From Candidatus Kryptoniota bacterium (GTDB lineage: Bacteria; Bacteroidota; Ignavibacteria; Kryptoniales; JAKASW01): a stretch of 64,000 nt of DNA. Every line of letters starts with the position of its first letter. Position 1 is the first letter of the stretch. Location of the stretch: positions 35,063 through 99,062 of the forward strand of contig JAHECO010000011.1 in the NCBI GenBank assembly GCA_024641705.1, read 5' to 3'. The notes beneath the pieces were generated by a model. The model was not told the origin of the DNA. It was given only the letters and a program-made list of their open reading frames with translations, and searched no databases. The position numbers were made by a program, and so were the translations under genes. Shown here one piece after another: positions 41,104-51,734 of the stretch.

Positions 41104-42135
41104 ATGGCGAAAAAGGTTACTATTTACGACATTGCGAGAGAAGCTGGAGTTGGAATCGGTACCATTTCACGGGTGCTGAACGACCATCCCAGCGTGACCC
41201 CCGAGACCCGAAAGAAGGTCATCGAGGTCGCAAAGCGTCTGAACTACCAGCCTCACACCTACGCACAGCGTCTTGCCCGCAGGCAATCTGAGACCATATC
41301 AGCCGTAATTCCCTTCTTCACCAACTACTTCTTCATAGAGGTCCTCCGCGGCGTCCAGGACAAGATATCCGAGCTTGGATATGATCTCGTCCTTTACGGC
41401 GTCGAGAGGCCGGATCAGGTGGAAGGTTACGCGGCGAGGGCCCTCCAGCGGGGGAAGGTCGACGGCATCCTCTTCTTCTCAATGAAGGTCCCCGACAAAG
41501 TCCTGGCGAGGCTGAAGGAAACCAATCTCCCCATCGGTCTGGTTGATGCGGTTTCGCCGGAGTTCGATTCGATTTCGGTCGCGAACGCGGAAGGTGCCTA
41601 CGCAGCCACGGCTCATCTCCTGGAACTCGGACACCAGTCCGTCGGGATGATCAACGCCCAGCCGGTCAGCGCGCCGGCACTCGAGCGCCTGCAGGGATAC
41701 CGCCGTGCACTCGAAAGACACGGGATCTCGTTCTCCGATGAGCTCGTCAGGATCGGAAGGAACACCAAGCAGGACGGGTTCAACCGCGACGCCGGATACG
41801 AGGCGATGATGGAATTCGTCAAGATGGGATCTGGTATGCCGAAGGCGTTCTTTGTGTCTTCCGACATACAGGCAATGGGAGCGATTTCTGCCCTCTCCGA
41901 GAACGGCTTCAGAGTGCCGGAAGACGTTGCACTCGTCGGATTCGACGATATAGAACTCGCACGTCATATGAGATTGACAACGATGCGCCAGCCGATGTTC
42001 CAGATGGGGGTCCTTGCCATAGAACGGCTTGTCGCACGGATGGCCAACCCCGATATGGAAATTCTTCATACGACATTTTCGCCAACGCTTATAGTGAGAG
42101 AGAGCTGCGGCGCTCTCACCAGGAATCAAAATTGA
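41104..42135 (+). CDS. LacI-family transcriptional regulator (start revised to ATG 41104)
   Basis: MAKKVTIYDIAREAGVGIGTISRVLNDHPSVTPETRKKVIEVAKRLNYQPHTYAQRL plus periplasmic-binding-like domain. Confidence 0.96.
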   Translation: MAKKVTIYDIAREAGVGIGTISRVLNDHPSVTPETRKKVIEVAKRLNYQPHTYAQRLARRQSETISAVIPFFTNYFFIEVLRGVQDKISELGYDLVLYGVERPDQVEGYAARALQRGKVDGILFFSMKVPDKVLARLKETNLPIGLVDAVSPEFDSISVANAEGAYAATAHLLELGHQSVGMINAQPVSAPALERLQGYRRALERHGISFSDELVRIGRNTKQDGFNRDAGYEAMMEFVKMGSGMPKAFFVSSDIQAMGAISALSENGFRVPEDVALVGFDDIELARHMRLTTMRQPMFQMGVLAIERLVARMANPDMEILHTTFSPTLIVRESCGALTRNQN

Positions 42136-42143
42136 GGTAAAGC

Positions 42144-44993
42144 ATGCGAAGAGTTACCAGTTTTCTGATTATCCTCCTGATGTCGCTCAAAGCTTTTGCC
42201 GGGGACACCGGGAAGCTGGCCGGCGTTGTGCTCGATGCTACGACGAAAGAACCCCTCGTCGGCGCCAGCGTCCTTGTCGTCGGTACCTCCCTCGGCGCCG
42301 CAACCGATCTCGACGGAAGATTCGTCATCCTCAACGTTCCCCCGGGGAGCTACACGTTGCGCGCGAGCGCGGTCGGGTACAGGCCCATGGAGGTGAAAGA
42401 GAACCGTGTCTCGATTGACCTGACCACGGATGTCAACTTCGATCTCTCGGAGTCTGCAGTAACCACGGAAGCGGTTGTCGTGACCGCACAGCGGCCCCTG
42501 GTTCAAAAAGACATGACCGCGTCCACGGCTGTCATCGATAGCAGACAAATCGAAGCTCTCCCCGTGACGAGCTTCCAGGATGTGCTTCAGCTTCAGGCAG
42601 GAATCTATGTGGACAGGAACGGCGATCTGCACTCGAGAGGGGGACGTTCCGGCGAAGTCATGTATATGATCGACGGTGTACCTGTGACGGATGCTTACGA
42701 CGGGAAGACCGTGGTCGATGTCAACACAAATTCCATACAGGAAATGCAGGTCGTCACGGGCGCGTACAACGCCGAGTATGGCCAGGCAATGAGCGGAATA
42801 GTCAACATTGCCACCAAGTCGGGCGGAGACGCATTTCACGGAGAACTGACTACTTATACCGGCGGATACGTCACCAGCAATTCGAATGTCTTTACGGGAT
42901 TGCAGAAAGTTAATCCCCTCAACACAAGCTGGCTCGAAGGTTCTCTCGATGGCCCGATAATAAAAGACAGACTCTTCTTCTACGTCGATGCCAGGTACCG
43001 CTACGATGACGGTTATGAATACGGCGTACGAAAGTTTAACACCTACGACATAAGTGATACGCGGGCACCGACCCCGGCAGATTGGGTCATTCAGGAGACC
43101 GGGGACGGCAAACTTGTGCCGATGAACCCGTATATGGAGGCTTATGGCCAAGGCAAACTGACCTATAAGATCAGTCCGGAGCTGCAACTGGCCTATAATT
43201 TCATCCTGGACAACAGCAGGGGGAAAAATTTCGACTGGAATTACAAGTTAAATCCCGACGGCGAGTTGAGCAGGTTTCAGAAGGGTTATATGAACACGTT
43301 CAATCTAACCCATACCCTCAGCGCCACCACGTTTTACACATTTGCCATGTCGTACTATTTCAAGGATTACAGAGAGTACCTCGACCAGAATCCGTTTTCA
43401 CTTTCCGATCTTTTTACCCGCCAGGACCCGTTCAATCAGAAGTACGTTCACACTTCTCTGCTTGTCCAGCCTGAAGCGACGTTCTACTCCGGCGGAACCA
43501 ACATGGCTCACAATATTCACAGTACCGATACTTACGTGGCGAAGTTCGACATAACCAGCCAGGTCACCCCCACGCACATGCTGAAGGCCGGTCTCGAATT
43601 CGATCAGTATCAGATATTTCTCCACAACATCAACCTTCAGATGTCTCCGATTGACATTAACCGCAATCCCATACTTGACGGAAACCCATATTTGATCGGA
43701 CCGGTTGTCATACCCCCGATTTCGAATCAGAATAATCTCAAGTACCTCCATAAGCCGCAGTTGTTCTCGGCATACCTTCAGGACAAAATGGAATTCAAGT
43801 CTTTGATCGTCAATCTGGGTGTGCGTGTCGACTGGTTCCATCCCGACGGGCAAACGCTGTCCGATCCGGCGGATCCTAATGTTTATCTTCCGCTTAAGCC
43901 CAAGAATCAGAACAGCGTCGTCGCTCCAATTGGCAGCGTGATTAACGGTGTTACGACGACACCGGCCAATCAGACCAGTCAGGCTGTCGCCGCCAGGATG
44001 AAGTACTGGTACAGGACTGCTACGAACAAATGGCAGATTAGCCCGAGGCTCGGAGTCGCTTTCCCGATAACCGACAGGGGGATTGTCCACTTTTCTTACG
44101 GTCTCTTTTTCCAGATGCCGTCCTTCGACCGGCTTTACGAGAACGCGGGGTACAAGCTGAATGTTACCGGCGGGAGCACTTACCTGGGTGTGATTGGCAA
44201 TCCTGATCTTAAACCGGAGGAGACTACGAAGGGAGAATTGGGTTTGCAGCAGCAGCTGACCGACGATATAGCATTGGATGTAACTGCATACTTCAGCGAC
44301 ATAAGAAATCTTGCAGGAACCCTTAATGAAATCCAATACGTCTATGGCGGCTCGGATATTTACAGCGAATACGTCAACACCGATTTCGCCTACATACGGG
44401 GAATAGTGCTATCGATCGACAAACGGTTTGAGGGAGGCGTTTCGGCTACGGTGGACTACACGTTCCAGATAGCCAAGGGCGATGCTTCGGATCCGCAGGC
44501 GGCATACAATCTTAGAAAGGGAGGCACGCTGCCCGAAACACAGCTGATACCTCTTGACTGGGACCAGCGGCATGCGGTCAACGCGACTTTGAATTACGCC
44601 AGCCCGAGCAACTGGGGTGGCAGCCTGATTTTCCAGTTCAGCAGCGGGACCCCGTATACGCCTACTCTCACGTCGACGGCAAACCTTGGAGAGCTGCTGT
44701 ATAACTCGGGATTGAAGCCCGCTACTTATGACTTGAGCGCTCGTATCTACAAGGATTTCAAGTTCGGCGGCACTACGTTCACCGTGTTTGCAAGGATCGA
44801 CAATATCCTCGACACCAAGAATGCCGTCGATGTCTTCCCTGACGGCGGCCAGCCCGACTGGTCCTTGACCGAGGAGCATCTGATTGACAGCAATCCATCT
44901 CAGCGTATCGCGACAGTACAGGATTACTACACGCGAGCGAACTACTATGCTCCGCCTCGCAGGATCCAACTTGGAATTACATACTCTTTCTAA
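42144..44993 (+). CDS. TonB-dependent receptor (SusC/CirA-like) with N-terminal carboxypeptidase-regulatory-like domain
   Basis: GKLAGVVLDATTKEPLVGASVLVVGTSLGAATDLDGRF..., plug region (FQDVLQLQAGIYVDRNGDLHSRGGRSGEVMYMIDGVPVTDAYDG), beta-barrel ending LGITYSF. Confidence 0.92.
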   Translation: MRRVTSFLIILLMSLKAFAGDTGKLAGVVLDATTKEPLVGASVLVVGTSLGAATDLDGRFVILNVPPGSYTLRASAVGYRPMEVKENRVSIDLTTDVNFDLSESAVTTEAVVVTAQRPLVQKDMTASTAVIDSRQIEALPVTSFQDVLQLQAGIYVDRNGDLHSRGGRSGEVMYMIDGVPVTDAYDGKTVVDVNTNSIQEMQVVTGAYNAEYGQAMSGIVNIATKSGGDAFHGELTTYTGGYVTSNSNVFTGLQKVNPLNTSWLEGSLDGPIIKDRLFFYVDARYRYDDGYEYGVRKFNTYDISDTRAPTPADWVIQETGDGKLVPMNPYMEAYGQGKLTYKISPELQLAYNFILDNSRGKNFDWNYKLNPDGELSRFQKGYMNTFNLTHTLSATTFYTFAMSYYFKDYREYLDQNPFSLSDLFTRQDPFNQKYVHTSLLVQPEATFYSGGTNMAHNIHSTDTYVAKFDITSQVTPTHMLKAGLEFDQYQIFLHNINLQMSPIDINRNPILDGNPYLIGPVVIPPISNQNNLKYLHKPQLFSAYLQDKMEFKSLIVNLGVRVDWFHPDGQTLSDPADPNVYLPLKPKNQNSVVAPIGSVINGVTTTPANQTSQAVAARMKYWYRTATNKWQISPRLGVAFPITDRGIVHFSYGLFFQMPSFDRLYENAGYKLNVTGGSTYLGVIGNPDLKPEETTKGELGLQQQLTDDIALDVTAYFSDIRNLAGTLNEIQYVYGGSDIYSEYVNTDFAYIRGIVLSIDKRFEGGVSATVDYTFQIAKGDASDPQAAYNLRKGGTLPETQLIPLDWDQRHAVNATLNYASPSNWGGSLIFQFSSGTPYTPTLTSTANLGELLYNSGLKPATYDLSARIYKDFKFGGTTFTVFARIDNILDTKNAVDVFPDGGQPDWSLTEEHLIDSNPSQRIATVQDYYTRANYYAPPRRIQLGITYSF

Positions 44994-45008
44994 AGCAAAG
45001 GCAGACAC

Positions 45009-48000
45009 ATGCGCAAGGCTATCATCATAATCCTCTTGCTTGCCGCCGGCGGGTGCCCGGTCTTCGCACAGCAGGACAACCTGATTCCATATGCGAAGAC
45101 ACACAGAGGCAACGCTCTATACGTACGTTTCGGAATTCACGACGGCAACCGTGTAGCGATCACGTTCAGGAACAACGGGCAAATATCCGGAACGGATCCG
45201 AATGACATCCGCGGCGCCTGGCCTTATCCAATGACGCAGGACAGTTATATCGGCGATGTGACGCCGCTGGTGGGAGTCGAGCTTCCCGGGACATATCCCA
45301 TCGGGGTCGATAAGGGCGGCAATACAATATACGGGACGGTACACTCGGTGACGATCTCACCCGGCCCAAGAACCGGTCAGTCGGCAAAAACCGATCCTGC
45401 GGACGGCCATTTCCAGGGATTCGAGCCCGAGCCCGGGTACGTCAACCCCAATCAGGATACCGTCGCCTTGAGCAATATCCCGACGTCTTGGCCGTCTTTC
45501 TGGCCGGACCACCCGGATTGGGTGGATACCAACGGTCATGCGGAGTGGAACGGATACTTCGGTAAGGGAGTCTTCAGTGCCGATCAGGAATCGTATTGGG
45601 TCATGGATGATGCACAGGACAACAGCGTTCAGCAGCGGACCAATTACAAGTTCCACCCCGATTCGACCGACACCACCCGGAACGGTATAGGGATTGTCGT
45701 GAGAGTCAGGGGATTGCAGTGGTCGCAGGTGCAGGCACAGGACGTGCTTTTCTGGCTTTACGACATAACGAACATCGGCACCACCGTCTACAAGAAGACA
45801 GTATTCGGCGAGGTTGTCGGAGGCTGCGTCGGTGATGTCGGCCAGAACTACGTCGACTGCCAGGACGACCTCGGTTTCTTCGACGTGAACAACAATCTGA
45901 CATATACCTGGGATTCCGACGATAGAACCAGTGACCCGTTGTGGATACCGCTCAGTCGTGTGCTGCAAGGAGTCAGAAGGAATATCGGTTATGTCGGTTA
46001 TGCTTACCTGGAAAGTCCCGGAGATCCTTATGACGGAATCGATAACGACAACGATGCGGTCGATCCCAACAACCCGCAGTTTAACCAGCCGGATTTCACG
46101 TTCAGCTCTTCGACAAATTCATATGTGGTGACGAGGATCCTGTCCCGCAACAATCCCGGATCGAACGCCAATTGGCCGAGCGATGAGATCGTCACGATCA
46201 ACCCGACGAATTATGAAAGGACGGTAATTCTGCTCGACACGCTTCTGAAGAGTGATGCGGACACGGTGACGGTATACTCTCTCGGCGTGCCATACAAGAT
46301 CTACAGCGGCGATACGCTCACGGAGATTTCCAACAACGGTTTGGATGATAACCTAAACGGTCTGATAGACGAGAACTACAGCATACATTACAAGCGAGTT
46401 TTCATGACGACGCAGGGGCAGATCTACAAGACCGATTTGAGACCCCTCTACTACAGAAACTACTTCACTGGTGCAGGGCTGAACAATACAATGATCGATG
46501 AGAGCCGCGACAGCGGGCCGGGGTCCATCGTCACGGGTTGGGTACCCGATTATACCCAGCCGAGGGATCCGACAACGGGGAAGTACCCCGGAGTGGTGAA
46601 ATCCCATTGGTCCGGAGACGAAAACGGCAACTGGGACGCGAGCAGAGATGATATCGGAGCCGACGGTGTTCCCAATACTCATGACCTGGGAGAAGGCGAC
46701 AACATGCCGACCGAAGGCGAGCCTCATTTCGACAAGACGGACGTGAACGAGTCGGATCAGATCGGACTGACAAGTTTCAACTTCTTCAATCAAACGGCAT
46801 CGCCGCCGATGAACAACAGCGAAACGCTCTGGAGCAGGATGGTTCCGGGTTACTTCGATGTTATCCCGGCGCTGCCGCAGGACGGCGACTTCATCTATGC
46901 GTCTGGATATTTCCCTCTGCTGCCGAACCAGACCGAGCGCTTTTCACTGGCGCTTGTCTACGGCGCAGACTCGAGCATGATATTCAGGAACAAACAGATC
47001 GTCCAGAGAATTTACGACAAGAATTACGACTTCGTCATGCCTCCGCCGAAGCCACATGTGACGGTTGTGCCCGGCGACAAGAAAGTGACGCTTACGTGGG
47101 ACAACGTGGCCGAATCGGCGGCTTCCTTCGAAGGGTATAAGATATATCGCTCTACGGATCCCGGTTTCACGGAAGCGGGAGGCGCTGCGCTGGCAACCTT
47201 CGACCTCAACGACGGAGTACGGGGCTATTTCCTTCCCCCGTCCCAGGATATTGCTCAGCTACCCGGGGACGACGGCGGTCTCGTTCATACCTTTTCCGAT
47301 ACGGGCCTTCAGAACGGTCAAAGATATTACTATGCGGTGACTGCTTACACGACCGGAGACGAACAGGCAGACACTTACCCGGCAGAAGACCCCAAATACA
47401 TAAGTGTCACGTCCAACGGGACAATCAGAAACGATGTCAACACTGTGTCGGTCATCCCGCAAGCGCCCACTGCCGGTTATGTCGGCCCGGATGTCCCCAA
47501 TCTGCTGTCCCCCGTCGGTAATGTGCAAGGAACGGGTCAGGTCTTTCTTTCGGTCGTTAATCCGAAACTCGTTCCCAACAAGACTTTCAGAGTGGGCTTT
47601 TCGGACTCGCTGAACGGAGTGGTCAAGATTACGGACGGATATTACGTCATTGATTACTCCGACTCTACCTCGCCCGATACCTTGGCGTTTTCCGCGTCAG
47701 GAGGGGCGGCGAAGGTACCTCTGAGTTCTTCCCAGGACGTCGGGGACAAAGACAAGTACCTGTTCGACGGGATGTATTTGAATGTAAACAACGACTGGAA
47801 CGTTACATATAACTCAGGTGCCTCCGGCTGGAACACAACCCCGTCGCTTCCTAACCTTACATTCAACTTTGCGCCGATGAAGATTTCGGGGATCAAGGAG
47901 ATTGGGGTCGCCTATCCGAGAGATTATGTCTTCGTCTTTGACTCGGTTTCCACCCCGGCAGATACGTCGACGGAAATTACCCTGACGCAAATCAATCCTC

Positions 48001-48698
48001 AGACCGGCGCTTTCATCAGGCAGGTCACCTTGCCGAAGAGACACTCGAATTTCAGGATATACGATCCCTATACCGGCAAACTCGTTCCCTACGGTTTCCA
48101 GGAGCCCAACTGTACGACATACGGCCAACACTGCGGAGTGCTGGCGCCGCTGGACAGGGTGTTCCTTTTCGAGAGGTGGAAGGGTTCGGCAGGTCAGGAT
48201 TCGGTCTATTATACTTGGCTGCTTTCGATGAACGGCACCGACACGACGAATCATCTCCCGACGGCCGGAGATACGCTCAGGCTGTTGACGAAGAAGCCGT
48301 TCATGAGCACCGATCAGTTCGAGATAACCACAAAAGCTGCCATAGTGGACGAGAAACTTGCGGCCAGTTCGCTGGACAAAATAAGAGCAGTACCGAATCC
48401 TTATGTCGCGGCAACCTCGCAGGAACCGCCTCTGCCCCCGACGATCACGAGCGGAAGAGGCGAGCGCATTATCAGCTTCATCCATCTGCCCAAGAATTCG
48501 ACCGTCTACATCTTCACCGTACGAGGTGAGCTTGTGAGGAAGCTTCAGATGCCCGCGGGCCAGAGCATCGATGACGGGACTATCCAGTGGGATTTGCGAA
48601 CGAGCAGCAACCTGGAAGTCGCGTATGGAGTTTATTTCTTCCTGGTCGATGCTCCGGGTGTAGGGCAGAAATACGGCAAACTGGCGATTATTAAGTAA
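45009..48698 (+). CDS. Large secreted surface protein with FN3-like region and Asp-rich putative calcium-binding loops
   Basis: Signal peptide; GIDNDNDAVDPNN, NNGLDDNLNGLIDEN, DENGNWDASRDDIGADG; FN3-like KPHVTVVPGDKKVTLTWDNVAESAASFEGYKIYRS; C-terminus VYIFTVRGELVRKLQ...AYGVYFFLVDAPGVGQKYGKLAIIK. Confidence 0.7.
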   Translation: MRKAIIIILLLAAGGCPVFAQQDNLIPYAKTHRGNALYVRFGIHDGNRVAITFRNNGQISGTDPNDIRGAWPYPMTQDSYIGDVTPLVGVELPGTYPIGVDKGGNTIYGTVHSVTISPGPRTGQSAKTDPADGHFQGFEPEPGYVNPNQDTVALSNIPTSWPSFWPDHPDWVDTNGHAEWNGYFGKGVFSADQESYWVMDDAQDNSVQQRTNYKFHPDSTDTTRNGIGIVVRVRGLQWSQVQAQDVLFWLYDITNIGTTVYKKTVFGEVVGGCVGDVGQNYVDCQDDLGFFDVNNNLTYTWDSDDRTSDPLWIPLSRVLQGVRRNIGYVGYAYLESPGDPYDGIDNDNDAVDPNNPQFNQPDFTFSSSTNSYVVTRILSRNNPGSNANWPSDEIVTINPTNYERTVILLDTLLKSDADTVTVYSLGVPYKIYSGDTLTEISNNGLDDNLNGLIDENYSIHYKRVFMTTQGQIYKTDLRPLYYRNYFTGAGLNNTMIDESRDSGPGSIVTGWVPDYTQPRDPTTGKYPGVVKSHWSGDENGNWDASRDDIGADGVPNTHDLGEGDNMPTEGEPHFDKTDVNESDQIGLTSFNFFNQTASPPMNNSETLWSRMVPGYFDVIPALPQDGDFIYASGYFPLLPNQTERFSLALVYGADSSMIFRNKQIVQRIYDKNYDFVMPPPKPHVTVVPGDKKVTLTWDNVAESAASFEGYKIYRSTDPGFTEAGGAALATFDLNDGVRGYFLPPSQDIAQLPGDDGGLVHTFSDTGLQNGQRYYYAVTAYTTGDEQADTYPAEDPKYISVTSNGTIRNDVNTVSVIPQAPTAGYVGPDVPNLLSPVGNVQGTGQVFLSVVNPKLVPNKTFRVGFSDSLNGVVKITDGYYVIDYSDSTSPDTLAFSASGGAAKVPLSSSQDVGDKDKYLFDGMYLNVNNDWNVTYNSGASGWNTTPSLPNLTFNFAPMKISGIKEIGVAYPRDYVFVFDSVSTPADTSTEITLTQINPQTGAFIRQVTLPKRHSNFRIYDPYTGKLVPYGFQEPNCTTYGQHCGVLAPLDRVFLFERWKGSAGQDSVYYTWLLSMNGTDTTNHLPTAGDTLRLLTKKPFMSTDQFEITTKAAIVDEKLAASSLDKIRAVPNPYVAATSQEPPLPPTITSGRGERIISFIHLPKNSTVYIFTVRGELVRKLQMPAGQSIDDGTIQWDLRTSSNLEVAYGVYFFLVDAPGVGQKYGKLAIIK

Positions 48699-48710
48699 GC
48701 GAGGCTACGC

Positions 48711-49718
48711 ATGAAGAATCTTTTCCCTGTACTTCTAGTTCTCTTGGCTGCGAGCCAACTGCTTGCCCAAAACAAGGTCGGTACCACAGCTGCACCGTTC
48801 CTGGGGATCGGGGCGGGACCGCGGGCAGTCTCCATGGGAGGGGCGTTCACCGCGGTGGCAAACGACCCTACCGCCCTCTACTGGAATCCCGGCGGCATCT
48901 CCCGCGACGGCCGTACAGCTACGCTTTTCGAGCACACGAATTATCTGGTGGGGACATCCTATAACTTTTTCGTTGCCGTCGTCACCTTGGATGAAAACAA
49001 CGCGATAGGCATGAGCGTCACGAATCTGGCCTACGGGAGTTCAGAGGTGACGACCGTGGCCCAGCCTGACGGCACGGGCGAGACCTGGAACGCGAACGAC
49101 TGGGAGATCGGCCTCAGCTACTCTCGGAACCTCACGGACAGATTCTCGATCGGAGGCACGGCGAAGATGATCATCCAGCAGATATGGAGAGAGTCCGCTA
49201 CAGGGTTTGCGATGGACGCAGGGCTCCTCTATATCACGCCGTTCAACGACATGAAAATCGGAATGGAGATAGCCAACTTCGGGACGGACATGAAGTTGAC
49301 GGGGCAGGATCTCCTGATAACCGTCAGTCCCGACCAATCCGTAGTCGGTGCCAACTCGCAAATCCCGGCCGAGTACTACACCACCGCCTACCCGCTGCCG
49401 CTGATTTTCAGAGTGGGCCTGGCGATGGATGTCGTCAACTCGGCACAGAACAGGGTCACTCTCGCGGTGGATGCGATACACCCAAGCGACAACGTTCAGT
49501 CCATGAATTTCGGCGCAGAGTACTGTTGGAATAACATGGTATCTGCCAGAGTGGGTTATAAGTCCCTGTTCGTTCCCGACAACCAGGAAGGGCTGACGCT
49601 CGGGATTGGATTGAGTTACGATATATCAGTTCGGTTCAATGTGAAATTGGACTATGCTTATCAGAACTACGGACTTCTTAAGAACATTCAAAAGTTCGGT
49701 TTGACACTGGGATTCTGA
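48711..49718 (+). CDS. PorV/PorQ-family outer-membrane protein
   Basis: KVGTTAAPFLGIGAGPRAVSMGGAFTAVANDPTALYWNPGGIS...; C-terminal barrel ending FGLTLGF. Confidence 0.85.
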   Translation: MKNLFPVLLVLLAASQLLAQNKVGTTAAPFLGIGAGPRAVSMGGAFTAVANDPTALYWNPGGISRDGRTATLFEHTNYLVGTSYNFFVAVVTLDENNAIGMSVTNLAYGSSEVTTVAQPDGTGETWNANDWEIGLSYSRNLTDRFSIGGTAKMIIQQIWRESATGFAMDAGLLYITPFNDMKIGMEIANFGTDMKLTGQDLLITVSPDQSVVGANSQIPAEYYTTAYPLPLIFRVGLAMDVVNSAQNRVTLAVDAIHPSDNVQSMNFGAEYCWNNMVSARVGYKSLFVPDNQEGLTLGIGLSYDISVRFNVKLDYAYQNYGLLKNIQKFGLTLGF

Positions 49719-49849
49719 TCTATGTCTGAAAGAGAAATTGTTACATACTCATCGAAACACTCCGCAGGAGCGGCTCGGTCCGGGGGTTCAACACGAGGTA
49801 CGCTGCGACGTTCCGCTTCTTCGGCTGCGCTTGAATCAAAAACGGCAAT

Positions 49850-51445
49850 TTGCATCATGGAACTATTCACCACAAAAAAAGGAGTAAGAACATGTTAAAG
49901 CGTTTAACAGCTTTAGCGGTCGTGGCATTTCTGGCGACTCTGGCGGCGAGCAGCCCGACTCAGGCGACGGAGACTGTCACTTTCCAAGTGCACATGGGGG
50001 CGTTAATGCAGACCGGTGCTTTTAATCCGGCCACGGATAGCGTCGTGGTACGCGGCGACTTCCAGATGATGGCCGGAGATAGCGTCAATTGGAACTACGC
50101 CAAGTTCTTATTGGCGGCATCCGCCTCCAATGACTCTATCTACACACTGGATGTGGTCTTCCCCGATACTGCAGTGAGCAAGACGATCCAGTACAAATAT
50201 GTGACCTACCACGCCGGTACGGCCACTTGGGAAAGCGTGGACAATCACACTTACGCCATAACGAGTGCTGCCACGCAGTCGGTCCCTCTGACTTACTTCA
50301 ACAACCAGTTGCCGGGAGTCGTGGCTACCGTGAACATCACGTTCCAGGTAGATATGACCAAGCTGCTGGCTCAGGGATTCAACAGCGCCGTTGATTCGGT
50401 TTATGTCGTGGGCGGCACCCCGCCGTTGAATTGGGGTTATGCAGCCGGTGAGACGATGTCGCCGACCTTCGATAATCCCGCGATTTTCGAAACGACGCTC
50501 CAATTCACGGGCGTGGTAGGGACCGAAGTCGACTTCAAGCTCTTCGGTGCCGGCCAGGATCCGTTCAGCAACGGAGGCTGGGAGAGCGGCTCCAACCACA
50601 CGATCGCTTTTCCGGCAGCGGACACCACAGTCCTGTGGACTCCGGACCTGAATGTCACCAAACCTAGCCTCACGGCCGACACGGTCAAATTCCACGTCGA
50701 CATGAACAATGCGTATGACGGCATCAACTACAGCGCGATTACCGGTGTGAAGAGTGTTTGGATCACCGGCAGCGTCAGACCTCTGAACTGGCCCCCCTCA
50801 GGATGGCCTCTTGCAGATACTTCTAAAGGAGATACGAGCGGCGTAATCGACACCACTGCCCAACTCCACAGGTTGTACGACGACGGTACCCACGGCGATA
50901 GCCTGGCCGGAGATAACAAGTGGAGCCTCACCCTGGTCTTCAGTCCCGGTGTGTCTTCATACGTGGAATACAAGTACGGCGGGGTCTTCAATGGATATGA
51001 CACTCTCACCATCGGTGGGGTGAAGAGCAATGGAAGCCTCATCGACAATGAGTCGGTAACCGGTGTCAACCATTCCTTCGTCCTTTCCGGGACACACCAG
51101 AGCGTTTACAACCATTTCGGCGACATGGATCCAAATAATCCGGGAACAACGGGAATAAAACAAATTCCCAACGGTGTCCCGGCAAAATTTGCCATGGCGC
51201 AGAACTACCCGAACCCGTTCAACCCGACCACGCAGATAAGCTACTCCGTACCGAGGAATAGCTTCGTCACGCTGAGGGTTTACAACGTGCTCGGACAGGA
51301 AGTTGCGACGCTGTACTCCGGAATGCAGAAGGCCGGAAACTACGTGGCGACGTTCGATGCCGGCAGGTACGCAAGCGGTGTTTACTTCTATCGTTTGCAG
51401 GCCGGTAATTTCTCGTCCGTCAAGAAAATGATGTTGTTGAAGTAG
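49850..51445 (+). CDS. Secreted protein with three tandem starch-binding-like modules and type IX sorting domain
   Basis: Three modules opening with ETVTFQVHM, NITFQVDM, DTVKFHVDM; C-terminus NYPNPFNPTTQISYSVP...GVYFYRLQAGNFSSVKKMMLLK. True start probably ATG 49892 (MLKRLTALAVVAFLATLAASS). Confidence 0.78.
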   Translation: MHHGTIHHKKRSKNMLKRLTALAVVAFLATLAASSPTQATETVTFQVHMGALMQTGAFNPATDSVVVRGDFQMMAGDSVNWNYAKFLLAASASNDSIYTLDVVFPDTAVSKTIQYKYVTYHAGTATWESVDNHTYAITSAATQSVPLTYFNNQLPGVVATVNITFQVDMTKLLAQGFNSAVDSVYVVGGTPPLNWGYAAGETMSPTFDNPAIFETTLQFTGVVGTEVDFKLFGAGQDPFSNGGWESGSNHTIAFPAADTTVLWTPDLNVTKPSLTADTVKFHVDMNNAYDGINYSAITGVKSVWITGSVRPLNWPPSGWPLADTSKGDTSGVIDTTAQLHRLYDDGTHGDSLAGDNKWSLTLVFSPGVSSYVEYKYGGVFNGYDTLTIGGVKSNGSLIDNESVTGVNHSFVLSGTHQSVYNHFGDMDPNNPGTTGIKQIPNGVPAKFAMAQNYPNPFNPTTQISYSVPRNSFVTLRVYNVLGQEVATLYSGMQKAGNYVATFDAGRYASGVYFYRLQAGNFSSVKKMMLLK

Positions 51446-51467
51446 CACACTATTCCTCCATCTGGTT

Positions 51468-51510
51468 CATCCATCCCGGCGGTGAGTGTCGCCGGGACGG
51501 ATGGTTTTTT
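51468..51510 (+). terminator. Rho-independent terminator
   Basis: CATCCATCCCGGCG...CGCCGGGACGGATG hairpin (one mismatch) followed by TTTTTT. Confidence 0.85.
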
Positions 51511-51625
51511 CCGGGGGGGCAAACAAGATGTTTCCCATAAAGTGACACTATGCCGGATTCATGTTTCCCGCGTTTTCGTGTGCAGGGCGGGAATGCTTGA
51601 GAGTTGATGCTATCTCCCTAAGGCG

Positions 51626-51663
51626 CGGTGCGGGGTGCTTCGCATATGCCCCGCACCGTTTCT
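51626..51663 (+). terminator. Second terminator-like hairpin
   Basis: CGGTGCGGGG-tgcttcgcatatg-CCCCGCACCG followed by tttctgttt. Confidence 0.6.
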
Positions 51664-51734
51664 GTTTACGTCCTCAAAACATATTGTGTTTCTCGCAGAG
51701 TTGTCGTTGCTTACTTTTGGATCGAATGCGATGA

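Noticed and set aside
48711-49718. A complete type IX secretion system in the window
   Set aside because: Only a PorV/PorQ-family protein and cargo sorting domains are present; no core gliding or PorK-N components were seen.
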